From assembly GCA_002083525.1 (NCBI GenBank), contig LWDM01000044.1:153190-217189 (forward strand): DNA of 64,000 nucleotides, in the 5' to 3' direction. This document shows positions 34,970 to 46,251 of the stretch, in pieces. Numbering within the stretch: the stretch's first letter is position 1; every line of letters starts with the position of its first letter. Under the pieces are notes generated by a model that saw nothing but the letters and a program-made list of their open reading frames with translations, did not search any database and was not told the DNA's origin. This DNA is from Proteobacteria bacterium SG_bin9 (GTDB taxonomy: Bacteria > Pseudomonadota > Alphaproteobacteria > Rhizobiales > Xanthobacteraceae). The translations under genes were made by a program, and so were the position numbers.

Positions 34970-35581
34970 ATGGCTGGCGCTGGCAACGAACCCCGCGCAT
35001 TAGCCCGATCGCTGCTCGATCTCTGCCGTTCACGCAAAATGATGATCGCGACTGCCGAGTCCTGCACCGGCGGGCTCGTCGCTGCGGCGCTCACCGAGAT
35101 TCCCGGATCGTCCGCCGTCGTCGATCGCGGCTTCGTCACCTACTCCAACGACGCCAAACACAAGATGCTCGGCGTCAGCATCGATACGCTCGAGACCTTC
35201 GGTGCCGTCAGCAAGGAAACCGCGATGGCGATGGCCGTCGGCGCGCTGGAGGCGGCCGATGCCGATCTCGCGGTGTCGATCACCGGCATTGCCGGGCCCG
35301 GTGGCGCGACGCCGGGAAAGCCCGTCGGATTGGTGCATTTCGCTGCCGCTGCGCGTGACGGACGCATCGTCGCGCGCGAATTCCGGTTCGGCGCGGTTGG
35401 CCGCAGCAACGTGCGGCAACGTTCGGTGCTGGAAGCGTTGAAGCTGTTGATGGAACTGGCGCGCGGGCCCGCGAAAGCCGCGGTCAAACGCCCGGGCGCG
35501 GCGCCCGGTAGATCGCGTCTGCGCGCGCCTCGAACGCCGAGACGAAGCGCTGGAACGCGGCGTCGAACATCGCGCCCATGA
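34970..35581 (+). CDS. pncC: CinA C-terminal domain protein, nicotinamide-nucleotide amidase
   Basis: The amidase hydrolyses NMN to NaMN and ammonia in NAD recycling. ATG 34970 lies 2 nt after the ispDF TGA, indicating coupling. Core motifs: IATAESCTGGLVAAALTEIPGSS (catalytic Ser), GFVTYSNDAKHKMLGV, AVSITGIAGPGGATPGKPVGLV and VRQRSVLEALKLLMEL. The domain ends near residue 168. The remaining about 35 residues are Arg/Pro-rich (PGRSRLRAPRTPRRS) and are antisense to the last codons of the convergent RatA/COQ10 gene, so this tail probably arose by loss of the original stop. The overlap is 98 bp. Confidence 0.92.
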   Translation: MAGAGNEPRALARSLLDLCRSRKMMIATAESCTGGLVAAALTEIPGSSAVVDRGFVTYSNDAKHKMLGVSIDTLETFGAVSKETAMAMAVGALEAADADLAVSITGIAGPGGATPGKPVGLVHFAAAARDGRIVAREFRFGAVGRSNVRQRSVLEALKLLMELARGPAKAAVKRPGAAPGRSRLRAPRTPRRSAGTRRRTSRP

Positions 35582-35951
35582 GTATTGCCAGCATCCGGCT
35601 CTTGAACTCGTAGGCAATGAAGAAGCCGACATCGCTGGCGTCTTCGCCCCTCGCGGTGAAAGTCCAGCGGTTCTCAAGCTTCGAGAATGGCCCGCGCAGA
35701 TACTCGACCAGTATCTTCAGATTTGGCCGGTCGAGCGTAACGCGGCTGGTAAAACTCTCGCGCACCAGTTTGAACGACACCGTCATGTCGGCGACGATGA
35801 CCTCGCGGCCTTCAGCATCGGTCGTACGCTGACGCACCTTCAGCGACTGGCAAAGCGGCACGAATTCCGGATAACGCTCGACATCGGCGACGAGATCGAA
35901 CATCTGGTCCGCGCGATGGCGGACCCGGCGCGTGTTCATGAATTGCGGCAT
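35484..35951 (-). CDS. COQ10/RatA-type START-domain protein
   Basis: A protein of 155 residues with the COQ10/RatA signature: MPQFMNTRRVRHRADQMFDLVADVERYPEFVPLC, then VADMTVSFKLVRESFTSRVTL and the C-terminal helix. These polyketide-cyclase/START proteins bind ubiquinone (COQ10) or, in E. coli RatA, associate with 50S ribosomes; in alphaproteobacteria the quinone role is more likely. It is followed by 7 nt to lipA (both leftward). Its last 98 bp overlap pncC. Confidence 0.9.
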   Translation of the reverse strand: MPQFMNTRRVRHRADQMFDLVADVERYPEFVPLCQSLKVRQRTTDAEGREVIVADMTVSFKLVRESFTSRVTLDRPNLKILVEYLRGPFSKLENRWTFTARGEDASDVGFFIAYEFKSRMLAILMGAMFDAAFQRFVSAFEARADAIYRAPRPGV

Positions 35952-35958
35952 GGAAGAG

Positions 35959-36918
35959 TTATCTGGAGAGCGCTTCGCGCGCCGCCTTCAGCTTGGCGAA
36001 ATCGTCGCCCGCATGGTGCGACGAGCGGGTCAGCGGGCTCGCCGAGACCATCAGGAAGCCCTTCGCATAGGCCGTCTTCTCGTAGCCCGCGAATTCATCC
36101 GGCGTCACATAGCGCATCACCGCGTGATGTTTGCGGCTCGGCTGCAGGTACTGCCCGATGGTGAGGAAGTCGACGTCGGCGGAGCGCAGGTCGTCCATCA
36201 CCTGCAGCACTTCGTGCCGCTCCTCACCGAGGCCGACCATGATGCCCGACTTGGTGAAGATCGTCGGGTCGAGCTCCTTCACCCGCTGCAGCAGCCGCAC
36301 CGAGTGGAAGTAACGTGCGCCTGGCCGCACCGACAGATAACGCGCCGGCACGGTTTCGAGATTGTGGTTGAACACGTCGGGCTTCGCCGCCACCACGACT
36401 TCGAGCGCGCCTTCTTTCCGCAGGAAATCAGGCGTCAGAATCTCGATTGTCGTCTGCGGGCAGCGTTCGCGGATCGCACGGATCGTTTTCGCGAAATGCT
36501 CAGCACCGCCGTCGGCAAGGTCGTCGCGGTCGACCGAGGTGATGACGATGTGGGCCAGCCCGAGCTTTGCCGTCGCTTCCGCCACGTTCTGCGGCTCATC
36601 GAGATCGAGCGCGCCGGGCATGCCGGTCTTGACGTTGCAGAAGGCGCACGCGCGGGTGCAGGTGTCGCCCATGATCATGAAGGTCGCGTGCTTCTTGTCC
36701 CAGCACTCGCCGATGTTTGGGCAGCCCGCCTCTTCGCAGACCGTCACGAGCTTGTTGTCGCGGACGATCTTGCGCGTGTCGGCATAGCCGCGGCTGGTCG
36801 GCGCGCGCACGCGGATCCAGTCCGGCTTCGGCTGCAACGGCGTATCGGGCCGATGCGCCTTTTCCGGATGCCGGGGGCGTACAGGCTGTGCGGAAACCGT
36901 ATCGAGAATAACGACCAT
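35959..36918 (-). CDS. lipA: lipoyl synthase
   Basis: Radical-SAM lipoyl synthase of 319 residues that inserts two sulfurs into octanoyl groups of pyruvate and 2-oxoglutarate dehydrogenases. The auxiliary cluster motif CEEAGCPNIGEC is at about residues 61-72, the radical-SAM CTRACAFC at about 87-94, and the C-terminal Ser ligand region RSSHHAGDDF is present. Gene order lipA-COQ10/RatA is common in rhizobia. It is divergent from the glycosylase gene, which starts 75 bp away. Confidence 0.97.
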   Translation of the reverse strand: MVVILDTVSAQPVRPRHPEKAHRPDTPLQPKPDWIRVRAPTSRGYADTRKIVRDNKLVTVCEEAGCPNIGECWDKKHATFMIMGDTCTRACAFCNVKTGMPGALDLDEPQNVAEATAKLGLAHIVITSVDRDDLADGGAEHFAKTIRAIRERCPQTTIEILTPDFLRKEGALEVVVAAKPDVFNHNLETVPARYLSVRPGARYFHSVRLLQRVKELDPTIFTKSGIMVGLGEERHEVLQVMDDLRSADVDFLTIGQYLQPSRKHHAVMRYVTPDEFAGYEKTAYAKGFLMVSASPLTRSSHHAGDDFAKLKAAREALSR

Positions 36919-36993
36919 GCCCTATCCTGCGGCTACCAATATTACCTAATCCTCAACGGCTTCTGCCGCAACCGCCGCACTCCTCCGCCCCCC

Positions 36994-37581
36994 ATGCACG
37001 AACCGATCCCTCCCGTTGGAAAGCCTCTGAACACGCGGTTTTTTGCCCGCAGCGTCCATGACGTGGCGCCGGACCTGATCGGCGCAACCATGCTGGTGGA
37101 CGGAGTTGGGGGAATCATCGTCGAGGTCGAGGCCTATCACCACACCGAACCGGCCGCCCATTCCTACCGCGGGCCGACGCCCCGGAACGGCGTGATGTTC
37201 GGGCCGCCCGGCTTCGCCTACGTCTACCGCTCCTATGGCATCCACTGGTGCGTCAACATGGTCTGCGAGGCGGAAGGCTCGGCCAGCGCCGTGCTGATCC
37301 GAGCGATCGAGCCGACCCATGGGCTCGCGACGATGCGCCGCCGCCGTGGCCTGCAGGACGAGCGGACGCTCTGCTCCGGCCCGGGCAAGTTGTGCGAAGC
37401 GATGAACATCTCGATCAAACACAACGGGTTATCGCTGCTCACGCCCCCGTTCGCGTTTCATGCGCGCCGCAAAAAGCCGGAAATCGTCACAGGCATCCGG
37501 ATCGGCATCACCAAGGCGGTCGAGCTGCCCTGGCGCTACGGGCTGAAGGGCTCACGCTTTCTGAGTAAGCCGTTTCCGTAG
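36994..37581 (+). CDS. DNA-3-methyladenine glycosylase (AAG/MPG type)
   Basis: A protein of 195 residues of the AAG/MPG family that excises alkylated purines in base excision repair. Recognised segments: FFARSVHDVAPDLIGATMLVDG, VEVEAYHHTEPAAHSYRGPTPRN (catalytic Glu of the family in EAY), FGPPGFAYVYRSYGIHWCVNMVC and RPGPGKL-like CSGPGKLCEAM. ATG 36994 has no obvious Shine-Dalgarno (C-rich leader), so a leaderless or weakly translated mRNA is possible. An in-frame continuation upstream lies antisense to lipA and is not coding. Confidence 0.93.
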   Translation: MHEPIPPVGKPLNTRFFARSVHDVAPDLIGATMLVDGVGGIIVEVEAYHHTEPAAHSYRGPTPRNGVMFGPPGFAYVYRSYGIHWCVNMVCEAEGSASAVLIRAIEPTHGLATMRRRRGLQDERTLCSGPGKLCEAMNISIKHNGLSLLTPPFAFHARRKKPEIVTGIRIGITKAVELPWRYGLKGSRFLSKPFP

Positions 37582-37677
37582 GAAGCCCGGCTGGCGCCGA
37601 TCCCGTGGCTCGCCTCGGTATTTTGGTATTAGTCTTGCAGGGAACTCGCGGGGAAGAAACAAGCCAGGGGGCTGGCC

Positions 37678-37803
37678 ATGGTCAAAGAATCGGAATCGTT
37701 ACCTTTGTGGGTGTGGCTTGCGCTGGGGATGATCGTGGTCGGTTCGGCGATCTACGTGATCATGGCGTTCGCGATTGAGCACATGATGGCGGTCATGCAG
37801 TAA
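37678..37803 (+). CDS. 41-residue membrane peptide, coupled to the metallophosphoesterase
   Basis: ATG 37678 has AGGGGG at 37666-37671, 6 nt upstream, a strong ribosome site. The product (41 residues) is MVKESESLPLWVWLALGMIV followed by VGSAIYVIMAFAIEHMMAVMQ: one or two membrane-spanning stretches with little else. The TAA overlaps the next ATG by one base (TAATG), so translation of the phosphoesterase gene probably depends on it. The function is unknown. Confidence 0.75.
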   Translation: MVKESESLPLWVWLALGMIVVGSAIYVIMAFAIEHMMAVMQ

Positions 37804-38630
37804 TGCGATGTCTGATCGTCGCTGACCTGCATTACTCACTGCCGCAGTTCGACTGGCTTCTCAGCGCAAGTTCGCAATTTGACGCCGTCATCTTCGCCGG
37901 CGACGCGCTCGACATCGGCTCGTTTGTCGATGTTCGCGCACAAATTCTTGTCGTGCAGAAATATCTCGGACTGCTCGCGAGCAAGACCCGCGTCATGCTG
38001 TGCTCAGGCAATCACGACCTTGATGAGCGCAGCCCCGAAGGCGAGAAAATCTCGCGCTGGATTGGCATGGTGCGCGAATTGGGCATTGCATGCGATGGCG
38101 ACAGTCTGACGATTGGCGACACTCTCTTCACCGTCTGCCCGTGGTGGGACGGACCGTTAGTCCGCGCACAGATCGTCCGGCAACTTGAGGAGGCCGCCCC
38201 AAAACGTCCGCGCCAATGGGTCTGGGTGCATCACGCGCCACCGGCGAATTCTCCGGTCAGCTGGGGCGGCAAGCGTTCGTTCGGCGACGTCGAGCTGGTG
38301 CAATGGATCGATACCTACAAGCCGGACTTCGTCATCTCGGGCCACGTCCACCAATCGCCGTTCATCCAGGACGGCTCCTGGTTCGACAGGATAGGCAACA
38401 CGTGGGTATTCAATGCCGGGCTGCAGCTGGGCCGCCCGCCGGTCTGCATCGTCGTCGATTGCGACGAAGCGAAGGCCTATTGGCTTGCGGCGGAATACGC
38501 GCAGTGGATCGATCTGAACGCGCCGCTGCAGCGGCCGGCGCACACCATCACGAAAGCACCGGACTGGCTCATACTCTTGGATCGGATCGCAGATCCGATC
38601 CCGGAGAAACCTCAGATGGCGGCAGGTTGA
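37803..38630 (+). CDS. metallophosphoesterase (calcineurin-like)
   Basis: A protein of 275 residues with the metallophosphoesterase motifs: VADLHYS near residue 6, FAGDALDIG near 31, CSGNHDLDERS near 70, VHHAPPA near 140 and ISGHVHQSP near 180. It is a metal-dependent phosphomono- or diesterase with unknown substrate. It is coupled to a 41-residue membrane peptide upstream. Its last 62 bp overlap the convergent cNMP-binding gene and contain a perfect 10-bp hairpin. A link to cyclic-nucleotide turnover is tempting but only inferred. Confidence 0.9.
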   Translation: MRCLIVADLHYSLPQFDWLLSASSQFDAVIFAGDALDIGSFVDVRAQILVVQKYLGLLASKTRVMLCSGNHDLDERSPEGEKISRWIGMVRELGIACDGDSLTIGDTLFTVCPWWDGPLVRAQIVRQLEEAAPKRPRQWVWVHHAPPANSPVSWGGKRSFGDVELVQWIDTYKPDFVISGHVHQSPFIQDGSWFDRIGNTWVFNAGLQLGRPPVCIVVDCDEAKAYWLAAEYAQWIDLNAPLQRPAHTITKAPDWLILLDRIADPIPEKPQMAAG

Positions 38631-39054
38631 CCATGCTGGCGAGCACCTCGCTGACCATCGAAAGATGCGACCCGTGTCCTTCATATTGCCGCTTGATGTC
38701 GGCAAGATAGCTCGTTGCGACGTTGAGCCGCTGTGCGAGCATTTTGGCGATGTAGAAGGCGACGGCCGGCTGCATGCGCAGAAACTCGGCGGCGTCATTG
38801 ATTTCATAGACGGACGATATCTTGGCGACGCGAACCGTCGCCGTATGCGGCAGCTGCAGCAGACATGACATCTCGCCGACGATCGCGCCCGCTTCGGTCA
38901 GGCTGGCGACGACAGTGTCGCCCTTGACGACTTCCAGTTGCCCCTCGATCAGAACGAACAGGTGGCCGGTCGAACTGCCCTCGTGGATGATGACGGTGCC
39001 TTCGGGCAGCTCGCGCCGGTGGCCCTCTTCGCAATATTTGAGTACGGCGCGCAT
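38569..39054 (-). CDS. cyclic nucleotide-binding domain protein without HTH
   Basis: A protein of 161 residues from ATG 39054 (GGGAG 9 nt upstream; GTG 39090 would add 12 residues). It holds one Crp-type cNMP-binding beta-roll: ELPEGTVIIHEGSSTGHLFVLIEGQLEVVKGD, GEMSCLLQLPHTATVRV and a C-terminal helix (AFYIAKMLAQRLNVATSYLADIKRQYEG). No DNA-binding domain follows, so it is a stand-alone sensor module. It is convergent with, and overlaps by 62 bp, the metallophosphoesterase gene. Ligand (cAMP, cGMP or other) is not determinable by eye. Confidence 0.85.
   Translation of the reverse strand: MRAVLKYCEEGHRRELPEGTVIIHEGSSTGHLFVLIEGQLEVVKGDTVVASLTEAGAIVGEMSCLLQLPHTATVRVAKISSVYEINDAAEFLRMQPAVAFYIAKMLAQRLNVATSYLADIKRQYEGHGSHLSMVSEVLASMVNLPPSEVSPGSDLRSDPRV
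38579..38601. terminator. perfect 10-bp hairpin in the overlap of two convergent genes
   Basis: GGATCGGATC (38579-38588) and GATCCGATCC (38592-38601) are exact reverse complements around a 3-nt loop (GCA). It lies inside both the metallophosphoesterase and cNMP-binding coding ends, 5 to 10 codons before the two stops. There is no T-run, so it may be a rho-dependent or RNA-duplex-type end rather than a classical intrinsic terminator. Confidence 0.6.
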
Positions 39055-39158
39055 TCCGTTGAACTCCCGCACCAACGTTAGACGTGCCACCCGTCAGTGG
39101 TCGAACGAATTGTATCAGCTTGTTGCTTAAATTGTCAGCAGGCCGGCGAGCCAATGGC

Positions 39159-39545
39159 TTACACCGGGTGGTGACATACCGCCTCGATGCGGTTGCCGTC
39201 CGGATCGCGCAGGAAGGCCGCATAGTAGTGCGTGTGGTAATCGCGCAGGCCCGGTGCGCCGTCGTCGCTGCCGCCACTCTCGACCCCGGCATCCCAGAAC
39301 AGATCGACCTGCGTGCGTGACTGAGCCTTGAAGCACCAGTGGCGGCCGAATGCCTCCTCCGGCTTCGCGCCCTTGCGGATCGAGATGTAGACGCGGTCGG
39401 GATAGGACGGCCGCGCTCGCTCGCCATAGCCGAGCCAGTCGTCGCGGCGGCCGACCTTGACCACCCCGAGCGCTTTCATCACCGCGTCGTAGAAACGCTC
39501 GGCGGCGGCGATGTCAGAGACCGTGATGGAAACGTGGTCGAGCAT
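39159..39545 (-). CDS. VOC family (glyoxalase/bleomycin resistance) protein
   Basis: A protein of 128 residues with a VOC fold: LDHVSITVSDIAAAERFYDAVMKALG at the start, GRHWCFKAQSRTQVDLFWDAG in the middle and AAFLRDPDGNRIEAVCHHPV at the end, giving likely metal ligands His4 and Glu121. The substrate is unknown; such proteins include lactoylglutathione-lyase-like enzymes. It starts 6 nt after valS stops upstream on the same strand, so it may share the valS transcript. Confidence 0.88.
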   Translation of the reverse strand: MLDHVSITVSDIAAAERFYDAVMKALGVVKVGRRDDWLGYGERARPSYPDRVYISIRKGAKPEEAFGRHWCFKAQSRTQVDLFWDAGVESGGSDDGAPGLRDYHTHYYAAFLRDPDGNRIEAVCHHPV

Positions 39546-39551
39546 GCGTCC

Positions 39552-42410
<2,859 letters not shown>

Positions 42411-42562
42411 GGCGGCGGATCACGGGACTGGACGCCGGCAGCATGATCCCGTCGGGGAACCGCTCAGAAGGCGTCAATGGAGCTTGATGATGGAGGGTTA
42501 AACCCTGCGGGCAGGAACCAAGTCAACCCGCCGATATCAGGCGTTTGTAGCCAATTTGCCGG

Positions 42563-43258
42563 TTAACGGCCGCCGCGGGAGACGCGTTCGATCTCGGCCT
42601 TGACGATCCGCTCGACGAGGCCCGGCAGGTTGTCATCGAGCCAGGATTTCAGCATCGGCCGCAGCATCTCTTTGACGAGATCCTCCAGCGTGCGCGCATT
42701 GTTGCTGAGCACCGTATGCGCCAGCGAATTGAATGCCGACTCGACTGCGAACACCGTCGTGTTCGACAGCATCGGTGCCGGTTCCGGTTCGTGCTGGGCC
42801 GGCGCGGGCGGCGGCTCATAGGCCCGCTGACGCGGCGGCTCCCTCGCCGGCGGTGGCGGCTCTGAAAACTCGAGATCGTCGACCGGCTCGACGTGTTTGG
42901 GCGCCGGGCTCGGCACCGCCATCTGCTCGGTCAATTCGAAAACGTCTGCTTCCGGCTCAGGTTCGGGCTGCGGCGCACGAACTTCGGCCTCCGACGTTTC
43001 GACGTCGAGGCTCGCCAGCATCGCGTCGATATCGTCCTGGCTGTTGCTGGCATTCGACGCCGGTGGTGGCGGCGGAGGCGGAGCAGCGCGCGCAGGCTGG
43101 GGCGCGGCCGCCTTGGGGGGTGCGGGTGCCGGCTCCGGTTTCGCCGGAGGCGCCGCCGCGCCTGCAACGGGCTTGGCTTCGTCGTCGGCAATGATGCGCC
43201 TGATCGACGCAAGAATTTCCTCCATCGAGGGTTCTTGCGCTTTGGCCGCTTGCGTCAT
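42563..43258 (-). CDS. popZ: PopZ-family polar organising protein (DUF2497)
   Basis: A protein of 231 residues. The conserved N-terminal helix EPSMEEILASIRRIIADDE (residues 9-27) is followed by a long Pro/Ala/Glu-rich disordered linker (35-170). The conserved C-terminal region (FNSLAHTVLSNNARTLEDLVKEMLRPMLKSWLDDNLPGLVERIVKAEIERV) oligomerises. In Caulobacter PopZ gathers the ParB-centromere complex and other proteins at the pole; in Agrobacterium it marks the growing pole. It lies between valS and tolC, as in many rhizobia. ATG 43258 is chosen over GTG 43282. Confidence 0.9.
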   Translation of the reverse strand: MTQAAKAQEPSMEEILASIRRIIADDEAKPVAGAAAPPAKPEPAPAPPKAAAPQPARAAPPPPPPPASNASNSQDDIDAMLASLDVETSEAEVRAPQPEPEPEADVFELTEQMAVPSPAPKHVEPVDDLEFSEPPPPAREPPRQRAYEPPPAPAQHEPEPAPMLSNTTVFAVESAFNSLAHTVLSNNARTLEDLVKEMLRPMLKSWLDDNLPGLVERIVKAEIERVSRGGR

Positions 43259-43461
43259 TTCCGACCCCACATCATCGGTCACTCATTCGAATCGCACCTT
43301 CGGACCTGGAGACGCCGCAGGTCACGCATGGCGAGTCACGCATGATTCGAATCGATCCGAATCCTCAAATGAGGCTATGTCATTGCAAGAATCGATTGCA
43401 AGGGAGCCGCCTGCAAACGCAGACGTTCACCACGGTTTTCGATATCGCCGTGCGATAGCGA

Positions 43462-44874
43462 TCAGCGCCCGTCGGGGATCCGCAAGCCGAACCAGCTATC
43501 GCGAACCTGATGATAGTGGACGCTCGGATCGTAGACGGTGGTGTTCAGCTTCAGCACTTGCGGCGACAGGCGGCCGACGGCGCTCAGCACGCTGTAGGAC
43601 GCCACCACCCGGTCGTGCTGCGCGGTGACGAGCGCAACGCGTGCGTTCACCAGCGCCTGCTGGGCGTTGAGGACGTCGAGCGTGGTGCGCTGGCCGACGC
43701 GGGCTTCTTCGCGCACGCCATTCAGTGCGATTTCGGACGCCGCGACCTGCGCCTGGGCCGATTGCACCTGCGCCTTGCCGGCCGCGAGCTGGCCCCACGC
43801 CTGAGCAACGGTCGCGCGCGTCTGGTCGCGGACCTGTTCGAGGTTGAGGCGCTGCTGTGCCAGCGTTTCCTTGGACTGACGGATCAGCGCGTATTCGCCG
43901 CCGCCCTGGAAGATCGGCACCGAGAGCTGCGCCGAGCCGACCGCCGTGAACTGCCGCGGAACGGTGAGCGACACGTCGTAGTTCTGCTGGACGCTGGCTT
44001 GTAACGAAAGCGTCGGGAACAGTGCGCCTTCGTTGATCTTGACCTGAAGGTGGCTGACGTCGATTCCGTACATCGCCGCCGTGACGTTGGGATTCTCGAC
44101 CAGGCCGAGATTGGTCGCCGCTGCAAGCGTTGCCGGCAGGAAGCGGTCCACCGGCGAACCCGGCGCTAAACTCTCCGGATCGTTGCCGATGATGCGGCGG
44201 AAATTCGCGCGCGTGGTGGTGAGGTTGGACTCCGCCGTCAGCAGCTGGGTGCGGCCCGCGGCCAATTGCGATTCGGACTGCGCCACGTCGGTGCGCGTCA
44301 CTTCGCCAACGTTGAAACGATCGCGCGTCTGCTTCAGCGTCTGCTCCAGCACGCGCACGTTGCTGCGCTGAACCTCGACGATTGCCGCGTCGCGCAGATA
44401 GTCCATGTAGATGGTCGCAGCCGAAAGCAGGACCGTTTGCTCCAACACGCGCAGGCCTTCGCGCGCAGCCGATACCTGGCTTTCAGCCGCTCGTGTGCGG
44501 TTTGCGGTCTGCTGCCCGTTGTAGATGTTCTGCGTCAAGGTGGCGCCGACACCACGCGGATACGTGACGCCGTTGAGAATCGATGAGGTCGTTCCGGCTG
44601 CCGTCGACGTCTGGCTCTTGAAGTCCGAGTATTGTCCACCCGCGTTGGCGGTGATCGACACACGCGGGCGATAACCCGAGAGCGCTTGCGGCACGCCTTC
44701 GTCGGTTGCGCGCACCGATGCACGCTGTGCATTGAGTTGCGGATTATTCTGATAGGCGCGCACCAGCGCGCCTTCGATCGTGTCACTGAGCGCGGATGTC
44801 GCCAGCGACGAACTCGCCAGCAGCCCCGCTGCCAGCACTCCCAAAATCCGCGTCGCCCTACGCGTCACCGGCAT
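43462..44874 (-). CDS. tolC: TolC-family outer membrane channel protein
   Basis: A protein of 470 residues with a signal peptide (about residues 1-30, ending SALS) and two repeated coiled-coil/beta-barrel halves (DTIEGALVRAYQNNPQLNAQRASVRATDEGVPQALSGYRP... and YNGQQTANRTRAAESQVSAAREGLRVLEQTVLL; VGQRTTLDVLNAQQALVNARVALVTAQHDRVVASY). As in type I secretion TolC proteins, it forms a trimeric export duct for protein secretion or drug efflux. No partner ABC or MFP gene is adjacent. It is upstream of popZ on the same strand. Confidence 0.94.
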   Translation of the reverse strand: MPVTRRATRILGVLAAGLLASSSLATSALSDTIEGALVRAYQNNPQLNAQRASVRATDEGVPQALSGYRPRVSITANAGGQYSDFKSQTSTAAGTTSSILNGVTYPRGVGATLTQNIYNGQQTANRTRAAESQVSAAREGLRVLEQTVLLSAATIYMDYLRDAAIVEVQRSNVRVLEQTLKQTRDRFNVGEVTRTDVAQSESQLAAGRTQLLTAESNLTTTRANFRRIIGNDPESLAPGSPVDRFLPATLAAATNLGLVENPNVTAAMYGIDVSHLQVKINEGALFPTLSLQASVQQNYDVSLTVPRQFTAVGSAQLSVPIFQGGGEYALIRQSKETLAQQRLNLEQVRDQTRATVAQAWGQLAAGKAQVQSAQAQVAASEIALNGVREEARVGQRTTLDVLNAQQALVNARVALVTAQHDRVVASYSVLSAVGRLSPQVLKLNTTVYDPSVHYHQVRDSWFGLRIPDGR

Positions 44875-45083
44875 TCACTTTCCCCTTCGCCGATCACTCG
44901 TGATCGACGCACGCGGCGGCGCGCTCCATGACGGAACGACAACGCCCCCACTCCGGCACCATATGGCACCGCACGCCCCAGGCGTAAGCCCCCACATCCA
45001 AAGACTTCGGAAGTGGGACATCCAAGCTACACTTTTGAAATCGTGTGACGATTCGGCTCCGATCGTCACTCCGACTTTACCCG

Positions 45084-45749
45084 TCAGAAGACGAACGCCG
45101 CCGGCCGCTCCAGTCCCGACAGGATCGGTGCGGCGGCATCGAACAGCACCCGATCGCCGAAATCCGCAGCCGATCGGGTGATCAGGATCGCCCGATCCGT
45201 CCCGCCCATGGCGCTGATCCCGACCATCCGGCCGCCCACCGCAAGCTGGGCGCGGAGCCCATCAAGCTCAACCTGCGATGTTCCTTGCAGTAAAATCACA
45301 TCGAACGGTGCGTCGGCGGGGACGCCATCACGCGCGCCGGCCTGCTTGACCGCCGCGTTGGCGATCCCGAGCCGCGCGAGTGCGCTTTGGGCCTGCGCAA
45401 CCAGTGCGGGAACCGTCTCGCTCGCCACTACCGTGGCGGCAAGCTTGGCGACGACCGCCGCGGGGTATCCACTGGCGCAGCCGACGACCAGAACCTTGTC
45501 CTGAGCGGTGATCGCCGCCGCCTGCAGCAGGCGCCCGAGCAGACCCGGACGGATGAGATAGCGAGGGGCCTCGCCAACAGCACTGACGTTCAAATCCTGA
45601 TCGAGATAAGCCAACGGCTTCAGGTGCTCCGGCACAAAAGCCTCGCGCGGCACATCAAGCATCGCCTCAATGATCCGCAGGTCGGTGACGTCGCTCGGAC
45701 GCACCTGACAATCGACCATTCGCCGCCGGGCCACGGAGAAATCAGACAT
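45084..45749 (-). CDS. protein-L-isoaspartate O-methyltransferase-like protein
   Basis: A protein of 221 residues of the PIMT family. It shows RRMVDCQVRPSDVTDLRIIEAMLDVPREAFVPEHLKPLAYLDQDLNV, then the SAM loop KVLVVGCASGYPAAVVAKLA and DVILLQGTSQVELDGL. The variant GCASGY replaces the usual GtGSGY, and the substrate loop looks shorter than in Pcm, as in the tolC-linked homologues of alphaproteobacteria; activity on isoaspartate is not certain. ATG 45749 is used; an upstream start at 45878 would enter the leader. It sits upstream of tolC, as is typical of rhizobia. Confidence 0.87.
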   Translation of the reverse strand: MSDFSVARRRMVDCQVRPSDVTDLRIIEAMLDVPREAFVPEHLKPLAYLDQDLNVSAVGEAPRYLIRPGLLGRLLQAAAITAQDKVLVVGCASGYPAAVVAKLAATVVASETVPALVAQAQSALARLGIANAAVKQAGARDGVPADAPFDVILLQGTSQVELDGLRAQLAVGGRMVGISAMGGTDRAILITRSAADFGDRVLFDAAAPILSGLERPAAFVF

Positions 45750-45906
45750 CGACAACGCCCTCTCGAATCGTACGGCAACATATACCTGCCGGCTATCCTT
45801 GGTGCATCGCGGACGCGATGGCAACAGAGGCAAAAAGCGCGCGCACAGGCATCCGCACGCCCCGGACCGGTGCGTCATGAAAGACAGCGATGTCAGGATG
45901 ATGAAT

Positions 45907-45981
45907 TGGCTCCCCGGGCTGGATTCGAACCAGCGACCATTCGATTAACAGTCGAATGCTCTACCGCTGAGCTACCGAGGA
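45907..45981 (-). tRNA. tRNA-Asn (GTT)
   Basis: 75 nt on the minus strand. Acceptor stem TCCTCGG pairs with CCGGGGA (one T-G pair); anticodon loop CTGTTAA with anticodon GTT; T-arm GCTGG-TTCGAAT-CCAGC. The CCA end is encoded. It is read from 45981 leftwards. Confidence 0.98.
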
Positions 45982-46227
45982 ACAGTGCTGAGCAAAGCAG
46001 GGCCGCGTATAACAAAGGGCCACAGCATTGCAAAGGACATTTGGAGTCTGCCGCAGTTGTCTTAACAGGCTGCAAATACGCAAATAAGTACGGATTCTAG
46101 CTCGCTTATTGTGGCTTTTAAGGCCCCTCCTGGCGGGCCGGCGTGAATATTGGGGCTTTCGGATTCGCCCATTTCGCTAAAATCTTACGGATCGGCGCAA
46201 CGCGATCCCAAATCTTGTCTGTCAGGT

Positions 46228-46245
46228 TCCCTCCAGATTGAGGGA
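46228..46245 (+). promoter_or_regulatory. short hairpin containing the ribosome site of the 54-residue gene
   Basis: TCCCTC (46228-46233) and GAGGGA (46240-46245) are perfect complements with a 6-nt loop. The right arm is the Shine-Dalgarno for ATG 46252. The fold could sequester it in the mRNA. Confidence 0.4.
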
Positions 46246-46251
46246 TTTGCC

